Shown here: positions 27,041-34,889 of the stretch, one piece after another
How positions within the stretch are numbered: the stretch's first letter is position 1
How the letters are laid out: the number at the start of each line of letters is the position of its first letter
NCBI RefSeq assembly: GCF_030811595.1
Contig: NZ_JAUSRB010000002.1
Location: 7,130,001-7,194,000 of the forward strand
Length of the DNA: 64,000 nt
Direction of reading: 5' to 3'
Source of the DNA: Streptosporangium brasiliense
GTDB taxonomy: Bacteria; Actinomycetota; Actinomycetes; Streptosporangiales; Streptosporangiaceae
Translations under genes and position numbers: made by a program
Notes under the pieces: model-generated
What the model saw: the letters and a program-made list of their open reading frames with translations, nothing else
Told to the model about the DNA's origin: nothing
Databases searched by the model: none

Positions 27041-27156
27041 ACTCCCGCCTCAAGAAACGGCGCCCCGGCATCTGCCGGTGAATTGTCGCTGGCGCGTAGG
27101 AACCCGCCGAACATCACCCACCAGACCGTCCCCGCTCTCGGCGACTACAACGCCGG

Positions 27157-27802
27157 ATGCGGCGCAAGCCCGCCCGGCGCGATGACCGCGCCATCCCGGC
27201 CGCCCGGCTGGACAAGCTGTTCACCGACCCCGCGCACGCCCTGCGGGAACGGGTGCCACGGGTGCTGTGGAGGCTCCTGTACGACACGGCGGCCCGCGCC
27301 GAGGAAATCCTCAGCCTCAACGTCGAGGACCTCGCCCTGGAATTCCGCCGCGCCCGGGTCGTCTCCAAGGGCGGCGCCATCGAGTACGTGCACTGGGCCA
27401 CCGCCACCGCCCGGCTGCTGCCCCGCCTGCTGGCCGGCCGCCATGCCGGGCCGGTGTTCCTGGCCGACCGGCGCGCTCCCACTTCTGGATCTCGCGCGCC
27501 CGCGCGCGGTGACATCTGCCCGATCACCGGGCGGGGGGCGGCTGTCCTACCCGTGTGCCGAGTACCTGTTCAAAACCGCCTCCGCCGAACTGGACCCGCA
27601 CCGGCATGGATGGATGTTGCACCAACTCCGGCACAGCGCGCTGCAGCATCTCGCGCAGGCCGGACGGATCGCCCCGGAGTTGCAGGCCAAGAGCCGCCAC
27701 CAGCACCTGGCCAGCCTCGGCCGGTACGTCCGCCTGGGCGAGGAGACCTCCGCACGCATCACCGCCGAAGCCGACCCCGCCCAGCGCCGCCGTCCCCGCT
27801 GA
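27157..27802 (+). pseudogene. tyrosine recombinase/integrase, frameshifted and N-truncated
   Basis: Catalytic-domain homology begins near the ATG at 27157. Seen: LLYDTAARAEEILSLNVEDL (first catalytic Arg), FRRARVVSKGGAIEYVHW (beta-hairpin Lys), then after a frame change HGWMLHQLRHSALQHLAQAG (HxxR), SRHQHLASLGRYVRLGEETS (His and nucleophile Tyr). The shift falls in GCGGGGGGCG (27531-27540). All catalytic residues survive across the two frames, so it is either a recent mutation or a sequence error. The N-terminal arm-binding domain is missing. It belongs to the short phage/plasmid-type integrases common in actinomycetes. Confidence 0.85.
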
Positions 27803-27832
27803 CCTCCACCCCACGCGCTGGAGCGAACGCGG

Positions 27833-28000
27833 TCAGGAGGACTCCCGCACCAGCAGCACCTGATCACCGTCAGCGTCAGGCTCGACGCGGTACCCGGCCT
27901 TGCGCAGCACCGTCCGGATGACCTCAGCGTCCCTGTCCCGCGCCGTCCACAACGGGCGACCGCCCGCGCCGTACCCGGACTCCGGCTTGTCGTCGCTCAT
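27833..28000 (-). CDS. 55-residue hypothetical protein
   Basis: ATG 28000 to TGA 27833. The sequence opens MSDDKPESGYGAGGRPLWTA and continues RDRDAEVIRTVLRKAGYRVE, with alternating strand/helix/strand (LRKAGYRVEPDADGDQVLLV), so it looks like a real small folded protein rather than a random frame, and codon use is typical. No clear ribosome-binding site; the start may be leaderless. It faces the integrase relic. No function recognised. Confidence 0.5.
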   Translation of the reverse strand: MSDDKPESGYGAGGRPLWTARDRDAEVIRTVLRKAGYRVEPDADGDQVLLVRESS

Positions 28001-28410
28001 GGTCAACACCGTAAGCGAATCGAGACCTTAGCCATAGGGGTCCGTATCAATCCAGGTCAGAGGCTGCTTCGTTGGAAATTTCTGCTTTGCTACCGGGATC
28101 CCGAGAGGTGGGACGGACAGCGGGAGTCAGTCGGATGTGACGGTCAACTCGCCCGGGCCGGTCTCATAAATGACCCTTTCCGGGAGGAAAAACAGCAGCG
28201 GGCGCCGGGGACGGCCGGACCACCCGATCCGTTCTCAGAACCCGTTCTCACTCGAACGGTGGCGGATCCCTGTCCGGGAATGGTCTGTGAGAAGCCACGG
28301 GGCATGACGGACCCGCAGCACACCTCCGGTAGCGGCGCCGGCCATCCCTGGCGGCCCGGCACCCCGCCGCCGGCCGTACCCGAGACCGGCGCCCTGGGCG
28401 CGGACTCGGC
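28001..28410. other. 410-base stretch without a gene
   Basis: Lower-GC patch at 28020-28100, then no supported coding. It precedes a block of recombinase and methylase debris, and probably marks the edge of an old insertion. Confidence 0.45.
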
Positions 28411-28726
28411 ATCGGGTACGCCAGGTGCAGCCATCTCACCCAGGAGCTGCAGCCGCAGTTCGATGCGCTCAGCGCGCACGGCATCCCCCGCGACAAGATC
28501 TCCTCTGAGAAGATCAGCACCCGTATCGGGTCCGTCCTCGGTTCGAGGCCGCCCTCGCCCTCGCGTGCGAGATCAAGGGCCACGCCCCGCACTGCCGCGT
28601 GCTGTTCACCGTCCACGCAACGAAGCGGCTGGGACGCGACGCCGCCGAGCTCACCGCGCTGGCGGACCGCCTCACCGCGCATGGCCTGGTCCTGGAGACG
28701 CTGACCGGTCCGCTGCCCGGCATCGG
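28411..28726 (+). pseudogene. serine recombinase (resolvase) N-terminal relic, plus copy
   Basis: IGYARCSHLTQELQPQFDAL, SAHGIPRDKISSEKISTRI and, after a shift near 28520, VRPRFEAALALACEIKGHAP and VLFTVHATKRLGRDAAELTA match the resolvase catalytic domain (YxRxS start, Q..DAL, KxRLGRDxxEL). An extra five bases, ATCGG, at the shift explain the frame change. The DNA-binding end is absent. A second fragment of the same gene type lies inverted at 29060-29235. Confidence 0.8.
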
Positions 28727-29055
28727 CTGGAGACGGTCAACGACCTGGACCGCGACCTGATGACCTGGTGGAAGGTTCTGCGCGAGCGCCCTACCGAGCT
28801 GGCCCGCGTGTGCGCTCTGACTCCGCATTCGCGCGCCGAGCAGGTCATCGCCGCCTACGGCCGCCACCGCAAGAGCAACTCGTACGTTGACCCGCGCCGT
28901 ACCTGGGCAACACCCGCGAGCGGAACTACCGCCATGAGATGGGCGGCGCGGCGGCGCGCCGAGGACCTCGCCGAAGCTCTGCACGCCTGCCGCGCCACCG
29001 TCGTCATCTCCGGATACGGCAGCCCGCTGTACGACGAGGGCTGTACCGCGGCTGG
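28727..29055 (+). pseudogene. Dam-type N6-adenine DNA methyltransferase relic
   Basis: Reads LETVNDLDRDLMTWWKVLRE (NDxxxxL motif of D12-class enzymes), ALTPHSRAE, a deletion, GRHRKSNSYVDP, then in other frames PYLGNTRERNYRHEM and LAEALHACRATVVISGYGSP, LYRGWH. The catalytic DPPY is split by a frame break near 28894. Such phage or plasmid Dam enzymes protect DNA or regulate expression; this copy is inactive. It is sandwiched between two oppositely oriented resolvase relics. Confidence 0.8.
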
Positions 29056-29059
29056 CACG

Positions 29060-29235
29060 ATCGGCGGCGCCGCGGCCCAGCCGCTCCGTCTCGTACACGG
29101 TGAAGATGACGCGGCAGCGCGGGGGCCTTGGCCTTGATCTGCCGGGCGGGCGAGCGCAGCCTCGAACTGGGGCCGTACGTGCACCCGAGCACTGATCTTC
29201 TCGGAGAACACTTTGTCGCGCGGGATGCCGTGCCA
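29060..29235 (-). pseudogene. serine recombinase relic, inverted second copy
   Basis: On the minus strand HGIPRDKVFSEKISARVHVR, PQFEAALA, RQIKAKAP and CRVIFTVYETERLGRGAAD parallel the plus-strand relic at 28470-28640, with further frame breaks. The two copies are inverted relative to each other and flank the methylase relic. Confidence 0.75.
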
Positions 29236-29332
29236 GGCTCGGCCCGGCAGCGGGGGCAGCGGAAGTGGGGGCCCGTTCCCGAAGTGCACCCGTTACTGAA
29301 ACGGGCACTGAGCTGGCACTGAGCTGGCCGGC

Positions 29333-30441
29333 TCAGTGGTCCTGCTGGTGTTCGGGGATCAGAGTGAGGAGGCTTTCGTAAGCTGTGTCGCCGAACATCT
29401 CCTTGAGGTGCATGGCCGTCTCGTCGTCAGCCTGGCTCATGCGGGTGAACATGGCCTGCTCGTATTCGTCGAGGTGGGCGGCGAGGGCCTTGCCGAGTTC
29501 GGCGCCGTCGTACATGGCCAGGCTGGCCCCCTCGCCGTTGGGGGCCAGCAGGTGGGCGGCGTCGCCGACCAGGGTCATCCCGGGTGTCCGGTCCCACCGG
29601 TGCCCGTCGGGCAGGGCGTAGTGCGGACGCAGGACCGGCGGGGTGTCGGTGTCGCTGATCAGCGCGGTGAGCTCGGGCGCCCAGCCGTCGAACTCCGCCG
29701 CGACGCGGGTGGCGGCCGCGGGCGGATCGGAGAAGTCGATGCCGTCGAACCACTCCAGCGGCCTGGTGAGCTCCACATAGGCGTGCAAGGTGTCGCCGTG
29801 TTCGCGGTGAGCAGTGATCGCCTTCCCCGACGCATGGGCGAACATCGAACCGCCGCCGACCGCCTTCGCGACGGCCGGGTGCCGCGTGTCGGCGTCGAAC
29901 AGGTAGGTCTCGACGAATGACGTGCCGACGTACTCGGGCACCGCCTCCGACAGCAGCGGGCGGACCCGCGACCAGGCGCCGTCCGCGCCGACCAACAGAC
30001 TCGTGGTGACGCTGCCGCCGTCGGCGAAGATCACCTCGTGGCGGCCGCTGCCGAGGCTCCGGGCGCCGGTGACCTTGCGGCCCCACCGGACGGTGCCCTC
30101 CGGGAGCGCGTCCAGCAGCATCCGCCGCAGGTCCGCGCGCTGCGCCTCCGGACGGCCGCCCATACCGTTGTCGGCTTTCTCGAACAGGACGGCGCCGTCC
30201 GACCCCAGAGCGCGTATCGCCTGGCGGCCCTCCAGAACGATGGCGCGGAACTCCTCCATCGGACCGGCCGCCTCAAGGGCGAGCTGCCCGTTGTAGTCGT
30301 GGATGTGAGCATCCCACCCTGCGTCCGTGCCTCCGGTGATGCCTCCGCCTCGTAGACCTCGGCCGGGATGCCGTGGACGTGCAGGACGCGGGCCAGAGTG
30401 AGTCCGCCGAGCCCGGCGCCGATGATCGTGACGGGATTCAT
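29333..30441 (-). pseudogene. FAD-dependent (TetX-like) monooxygenase with one frameshift
   Basis: ATG 30441 has AAGGAG at good spacing and encodes [20 protein letters not shown] (FAD loop) to EARTQGGML. One base is missing near 30306: the other frame then continues [36 protein letters not shown] (DG motif) and MTLVGDAAHLLAPNGEGASL (second FAD motif) to the stop at 29333. Restoring one base gives an intact 369-residue group A monooxygenase. The regulator, operator and promoter are intact, so the shift is either very recent or a sequence error. The likely role is hydroxylation and inactivation of an aromatic drug. Confidence 0.85.
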
Positions 30442-30490
30442 GATGGCTCCTTCGTGCCAAGGACGGCGAGGCCGGCACTTATGGTGCACT

Positions 30491-30538
30491 GTTCCACCTT
30501 GGAACACTATACCAACTTGGTTCAGTGTTCCAAGGTGG
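30491..30538. promoter_or_regulatory. operator with overlapping divergent promoters
   Basis: CCACCTTGGAACACT (30494-30508) and AGTGTTCCAAGGTGG (30524-30538) are perfect 15-bp inverted repeats; GTTCCA-CCT-TGGAAC (30491-30505) is a palindrome within. Leftward: TTGGAA (30533-30528), 16 bases, TATAGT (30511-30506). Rightward: TTGGTT (30517), 16 bases, CAGAAT (30539), then ATG 30551, apparently leaderless. Confidence 0.8.
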
Positions 30539-30550
30539 CAGAATGCATAC

Positions 30551-31246
30551 ATGGCAACGCGAGCGCGCCGGACACAGCGGCGCAGACAGGTGCTCTCCCG
30601 CGAGCAGATCATCGATACCGCCATCGAGCTGCTCGACGCGGGCGGCGCAGGCGGGCTGACCGTCCGGGCGCTGACCGAGCGCCTGGCCACCGGGTCCGGG
30701 GCGATCTACTACCACGTGGGCACTCGGGACGAGCTGCTGGACACCGCGACTGAAACCGTCATCGCCGCCGCCCTGGCCACCGAGCCCGCCCGGGCTCCGG
30801 CCACGCCCGAGAACGAGATCCGCGTCGTCGCCCTGGGCCTGTTCGACGCAATCGCCGAACACCAGTGGCTCGCCACGCGGCTGGCCGTCCAGCTCACCCG
30901 AAACCCGTGGGGTCCGGTGACCGTAGGGATCTTCGAGAAGATCGGCCGGCAGGTGCGCGCCTTGGGCGTGCCGCAAGCCGTCTGGTTCGTCGCGGCCTCA
31001 ACGCTCGTGCACTACATCCTCGGCGCCGTCAGCCAGACCCGCATCGACGGGTACACCTCAGGCGTCGAGACCGACGAGGATCGCGAGAAGTTCCTGGAGG
31101 CAGCGTCGATGGCGTGGCAGGAACTCGACCCCGCCGACTACCCGTTCATGCACGCCATCAGCGGCCAGATGCGCGAGCACGATGATCGCGAGCAGTTCCT
31201 CGCCGGCATCGCCCTCATCCTCGACGGCATTACCAACCTCCGCTGA
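30551..31246 (+). CDS. TetR-family regulator with TetR_C ligand domain
   Basis: 231 residues. [20 protein letters not shown] and [20 protein letters not shown]-type helix-turn-helix, then a C-terminal domain of the TetR_C_1 (tetracycline-repressor-like) kind ([18 protein letters not shown]). It is divergent from the TetX-like monooxygenase gene and separated by a perfect operator, the classic drug-sensing arrangement. Its start lies seven bases after a -10-like hexamer, suggesting a leaderless message. Confidence 0.92.
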   Translation: MATRARRTQRRRQVLSREQIIDTAIELLDAGGAGGLTVRALTERLATGSGAIYYHVGTRDELLDTATETVIAAALATEPARAPATPENEIRVVALGLFDAIAEHQWLATRLAVQLTRNPWGPVTVGIFEKIGRQVRALGVPQAVWFVAASTLVHYILGAVSQTRIDGYTSGVETDEDREKFLEAASMAWQELDPADYPFMHAISGQMREHDDREQFLAGIALILDGITNLR

Positions 31247-31336
31247 CCCCGCCGAACTCGATGGTCAGGGGGCGTCATGTCCGCCCAGCATTGACCGGGC
31301 ACGTCACAACAAGATCAACACCGGTTGGGGCTCATG

Positions 31337-31357
31337 GCGCGTTTCTTACCGGCACCC
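31337..31357 (+). repeat. dispersed GCGTTTCTTA repeat, copy 1
   Basis: GCGCGTTTCTTACCGGCACC. Related copies: ACACGTTTCTTGACGACACT at 32468 and GACGCGTTTCTTAACGGCAC at 49763, plus an inverted version at 32312-32338. Shared core CGTTTCTTNNCGRCAC. Confidence 0.55.
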
Positions 31358-31439
31358 TCTTGACGACAGGCCGACTCGTCAAGATCATTCTCAGCGCCAA
31401 CGGCTGTACCGATGTTCACATGGGCCCGACTGGAGGGCC

Positions 31440-31492
31440 CGTAGGGGTCCTGGCAGTAGCGGCGCAGAAAACAACGGATATGCAGGTCAGCG
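31440..31492 (+). repeat. dispersed ~50-base repeat, copy B
   Basis: GTAGGGGTCCTGGCAGTAGC then GCGCAGAAAACAACGGATAT and CAGGTCAGCG; partner of 19905-19957. Both lie outside genes. Confidence 0.5.
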
Positions 31493-31723
31493 ATCTCTCT
31501 TCGGGCGGGCGACCGTGGACGACGGCCCGTTGAGGACCGTGCCTGCCGACGCCTCCGGAATGGACGAGCGGGGCTCGGCCACGTCTGCTGGGCGGCAACA
31601 TGGCCACCCCGAGGCCGCAGTGTCCCCGCCTGGCGGCATGGGCCACCGGCGACGGGGCCGGGGCCGGACGCCCCCGTCGCCGTCGTCACCCGGTCAGCGA
31701 GCATCCCGGGGCAGGAGGCGCGG

Positions 31724-32029
31724 TCAGCGGCACAGCCTGGTCAGCCGCGTCGCGATATTGACGCCCGCTTGTTTGGTGGCGCCACTCCACATGCCGTCCG
31801 TCACGCTGTAGATCCTGCTGCGGAGGACCGACCACGAACCGGTGGTCGGCTTGTTGAGCTTCTTCAGCCAGGCCCTCGCGTCGGCGGATGCCCTGCTGCA
31901 GGAGTCGGCGGCCACCTGGGCCGTCGCCGTCTGCGACGTCCCGGATGCGTGGGCGGCCGTGACCGGCAGGGCGATGGCCGCTGCGACCAGCAGGGGGGCG
32001 GTCATGATGCTGATACGGCGAAAATTCAA
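31724..32029 (-). CDS. small secreted protein, function unknown
   Basis: 101 residues from TTG 32029, chosen because GGAGG lies seven bases upstream and the translation then gives a proper signal peptide: FRRISIMTAPLLVAAAIALP ending VTAAHASG. The mature part of ~70 residues has two cysteines (near residue 45 and the penultimate position, LCR), probably a disulfide, and KLNKPTTGSWSVLRSRIYSV. ATG 32005 is an alternative start that loses the charged n-region. I do not recognise a family. Confidence 0.6.
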   Translation of the reverse strand: MNFRRISIMTAPLLVAAAIALPVTAAHASGTSQTATAQVAADSCSRASADARAWLKKLNKPTTGSWSVLRSRIYSVTDGMWSGATKQAGVNIATRLTRLCR

Positions 32030-32311
32030 GATCTTCCCTCCACGGATACCATGATCATCTAGCAAGATCGTCCAGCAGTGTAGCCGGGGACGCCGCGACG
32101 ATGCCAGCCCGGAGGCACGGAGCCCTAAACGCTGAAAAGAGGCGACATCAACGGTGCCGGATACGTTCCGGGCCATGCACTGGGTCGTGAACAGAACGCT
32201 CCGCGCCCGGTGTGGCCGCCGCACTGGCGCCGGCCTTACAACAGGCCAATCCCGAAGGAGTCGGGCCGAGCCCGTGACGATCGCCGGCGGTTGCCGGGCG
32301 CCGTACGGGGT

Positions 32312-32489
32312 TGGGGTGTTGGTAAGGAACGTGTCACCAGCCGCCGATCAGAGGGATGGCACAGGTCAGCGACTTGCATCGAGGAGCTGCGATGGGTCCG
32401 GTGAATCAAGGCCCCTATGCAGGGATACCTTCCTGACCTGCAGAGACGTTGCGGTTTGCGGCTGGTGACACGTTTCTTGACGACACTCC
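32312..32489. mobile_element. MITE-like element bounded by ~32-bp inverted repeats
   Basis: The left end (32312-32343, ending AACGTGTCACCAGCCGC) and right end (32458-32489, starting GCGGCTGGTGACACGTT) are inverted copies; the inner 17 bases are identical and the outer part is about 75 percent alike. The 114 bases between encode nothing. The outer parts carry the dispersed GCGTTTCTTA core, so related solo ends occur elsewhere in the window. Confidence 0.5.
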
Positions 32490-32699
32490 TACATGGTCGT
32501 CCCGGGTGAGGAGCGCCGAGCGGCCTACGGGCCGTTGCCGGACGCCGATCCCTGGGTCTGGCACTACCGCGGGATGCTGTCCCTCTGACGCCGCGCGCGT
32601 GGCGGCGCCGGCTGGACCGGGCGCCAGGCCGCACGCCCGGCCGGCTGGCCGCCGGAGCGCGCGGCGGGACGCGCCGGGCGCGGACCACCCTTGACCAGG

Positions 32700-32817
32700 C
32701 TTGTCTGGAGGGCCACCGTCAATCGCCTCATGCACCACGCGCACATGGTCGAGACCAGCGGTGATCCCACGGCCTGGCCGAAGCTCTAGCGGGCAAGGGC
32801 GTCATGTTCCTGACCTG
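32700..32817 (+). pseudogene. IS21-type IstB C-terminal fragment
   Basis: RATVNRLMHHAHMVETSGD, then in the next frame GLAEALAGKGVMFLT and stop at 32815-32817, match the end of IstB helper ATPases (RLxHHAHVxETSGxSYRL). One frame break separates the parts; everything upstream is gone. Apart from this and the MITE-like element, 32030-32957 holds no gene that I can support. Confidence 0.6.
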
Positions 32818-32957
32818 ACCGCCCGGCAAGACCCTGTGCGTCCACCGGTCCGGAGAACTCGTAGCGGTCAGCCTGGATCAGGCCGGCCGCCTACCTGGAG
32901 AGGTCCCTGACTGCCCACAATCCCCGCTGCGCACACCATTCGGCGGCACTGACGCCA

Positions 32958-33350
32958 GTGAGGCTGCTTATCGGTCATGATGTCCAGATGTCGCTCTCAC
33001 CGGTTCACCTACCAACTGCTCTCGTCGTGCGATACCGCGCATGCGATCGCGAGACTGTCGACTCCGCGCTCGTCGACACGCCACGTCATCTGGACGCGTT
33101 GACGGTTGACATCGGAGAGCGCGGGATCCTCACACCGCTTTCCCTTGGGTTCAACGAGGAGTTCGGGACGCTGGACGGCAACCACAGGATTGCCGTGGCT
33201 CTTCGACTCGGCCTGGAATCGGTCCCGGTCACATTATTCAGACAACCGCTAACCCCTCGGCCTCTTCACGCGCAGCCCATGCTTCCCGAGGACCTGATCA
33301 TCCTTCAGGACGCAGCAGGGTCGGCAATCCTCCTTGCCACGCACGACTAG
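32958..33350 (+). CDS. ParB/sulfiredoxin-like nuclease-domain protein
   Basis: 130 residues from GTG 32958 (ATG 32988 is an alternative). The motif GILTPLSLGFNEEFGTLDGN followed by HRIAVALRLGLESVPVTLF is the ParB-N core (GxxxP.......lDGNHRlaAa..lG...vPv). There is no helix-turn-helix or C-terminal dimer domain, so it is a solo ParB-like domain as found in phage, plasmid and tailoring proteins, not a chromosome-partition ParB. It follows a transposon-relic region and is isolated; its role is unknown. Confidence 0.7.
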   Translation: MRLLIGHDVQMSLSPVHLPTALVVRYRACDRETVDSALVDTPRHLDALTVDIGERGILTPLSLGFNEEFGTLDGNHRIAVALRLGLESVPVTLFRQPLTPRPLHAQPMLPEDLIILQDAAGSAILLATHD

Positions 33351-33515
33351 AGCATGTCTGATAAATGATCACGGTGGGTGCGGTTAGATGATCGTTCGCG
33401 GTGCGACGAGGTGCCCTGACCGGGAAGGTTCACCGGGTTCATGGGCCTGGGGCGTACGAAGATCGGCGGCGATATCGACATGCCGCCGAGCGTGATTCCG
33501 CCTAAGGTCTGCTGG

Positions 33516-34280
33516 ATGACGCTCTCTTATGACATGGCTGGCGATGGCCCAGTGCTGGTGCTGTTGCATTCCGGGGTGTGCGACCGGCGCATGTGGGATC
33601 CACAGTGGTCGGTCCTGCTCGATGCAGGATACCGGGTGGTCCGCTGTGATTTCCGTGGGTTCGGCGAGTCCCCGGTGGCGGACCGCCCGTACGACAACGC
33701 CGAGGATGTCGTGGATCTGCTCGGGAACCTCGGCATCGAACGGGCGGCGCTGGTGGGGTCCTCGTACGGCGGGCAGGTGGCCATGGAGGTGGCCGCCCGT
33801 CAGCCAGACATGGTCACGGCCCTGGTGCTGCTCTGTTCCGCTCTACCCGGGCACGTGCCCAGCGACGTGCTGCGATCCTTCGCCGAACGGGAGGAGGCGC
33901 TGATCGAAGCCGGTGACATCGCGGGGGCCGTTGATCTGAATGTGGAGAACTGGCTGGGCCCCGAGGCCGATGACACGGTTCGAGAGCGGGTCCGCCGGAT
34001 GCAGCGACGCGCGTTCGATGTGCAGTTGGCCGCGGCGGAGGAGTTCGCACCGACCGAGGCGGAGGTGGATCTCTCGCTGATCAAGGCCTCGTGTCTGGTT
34101 CTGTCCGGTGGCCACGACCTGGCGGATTTCCAGGAGATCGCCGCCCGGCTACCGGAACAACTTGCCGATGCCCGTCACCGCGAGCTGCCCTGGGCGGGTC
34201 ACTTGCCCAGCCTGGAGCGGCCCGCCGAAGTGACGGACCTGCTGATCCGGTTCCTGCGCGCAACAGTCCCGGCGCGCTGA
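33516..34280 (+). CDS. alpha/beta-hydrolase fold esterase
   Basis: 254 residues from ATG 33516 (AAGG upstream; longer in-frame starts look non-coding). LVLLHSGVCDRRMWDPQWSV carries the oxyanion segment, VGSSYGGQVAMEVAARQPDM the nucleophile elbow (Ser in GxSxG), CLVLSGGHDLADF the acid and LPWAGHLPSLERP the catalytic His. So all catalytic residues are present. The lid region (~125-180) is helical. Probably a soluble esterase, haloperoxidase-like or lactonase; substrate cannot be inferred. Bases 33351-33440 upstream resemble the end of an IS5-type element, but too little is left to be sure. Confidence 0.88.
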   Translation: MTLSYDMAGDGPVLVLLHSGVCDRRMWDPQWSVLLDAGYRVVRCDFRGFGESPVADRPYDNAEDVVDLLGNLGIERAALVGSSYGGQVAMEVAARQPDMVTALVLLCSALPGHVPSDVLRSFAEREEALIEAGDIAGAVDLNVENWLGPEADDTVRERVRRMQRRAFDVQLAAAEEFAPTEAEVDLSLIKASCLVLSGGHDLADFQEIAARLPEQLADARHRELPWAGHLPSLERPAEVTDLLIRFLRATVPAR

Positions 34281-34460
34281 GCAAACTCGATCTCAGCCGC
34301 GCCGGCCACGGGGACTGTGCCCATGTCCTGGTCGCCGCGCATTCCCGGGAGCCGGTGACGGTCCCGGAGGCGAGTTCTTCCCACCGGAACGTGACGCCCA
34401 GGGCGTGCACGCGCACGCTCCCTGCGGCGGAACAGGAGGCGGAACAGGAGAGGGAACGAC

Positions 34461-34738
34461 ATGAGCGACACCGTCACCCTGACCACTGGATCCGAGACCA
34501 TCGTCATCCCGCTCGACGACGAGTGCCACAACCTCCCGGACGACCCCGTGGTCACCGGCGTGCGCAACGAGACATCGGCCGGAGTGGTGCTCTGGAGCGG
34601 CCAAAACTGCCGGGACCAGTGGTGCCCCTGGCCGTAGTTCCGCCAGGCCAAAGCCAGAGCTTCGATCCGGGACTCAACGTGGGCTCGCTCGGCTTCACTC
34701 CTGCCGCCACACTCCCCGCCAACCTCCGCCCCGAGTGA
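34461..34738 (+). pseudogene. small beta-rich (peptidase-inhibitor I36/crystallin-like) protein, frameshifted
   Basis: ATG 34461 has AGGAGAGGGA upstream. Frame 1 gives MSDTVTLTTGSETIVIPLDD, then VTGVRNETSAGVVLWSGQNC and stops at 34635; the next frame continues PVVPLAVVPPGQSQSFDPGL, NVGSLGF to 34738. Together they make a ~91-residue domain with the N-x-T-S...V.W....C....PG.S...D..NVGSLGF pattern of small beta-sandwich proteins. The shift lies in CGGGACC (34611-34617), where one extra G would restore the frame. No signal peptide. Confidence 0.6.
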
Positions 34739-34889
34739 CGGCCGGCCGCCGGGGCCTTCGGGGAGCTTGGCGGTAGCAGCCGCTGCCTGCGATGTTTCGG
34801 CGCCATACCGGACAGTGCGTCGGCTCTGTCCGACCTGCCCGGTAACGATCATGTAGCGTCCGGCCGGATGCGGGCCGCGGGCGGCTGGA

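Larger units (their letters stand above)
31247..31723. other. 477-base non-coding stretch carrying two dispersed repeats
   Basis: No supported gene. It contains a copy of the GCGTTTCTTA repeat (31337-31357) and copy B of the ~50-base repeat (31440-31492). A convergent secreted-protein gene ends at 31724. Confidence 0.5.

Noticed and set aside
28259-29137. A single 292-residue protein
   Set aside because: The open frame joins pieces of different reading frames of recombinase and methylase relics; only fragments match known families.
33350-33440. IS5-like left end (GAGCATGTCTGATAAA and a short MIVR frame)
   Set aside because: The terminal words look familiar but less than 100 bases remain, with no transposase core to confirm it.
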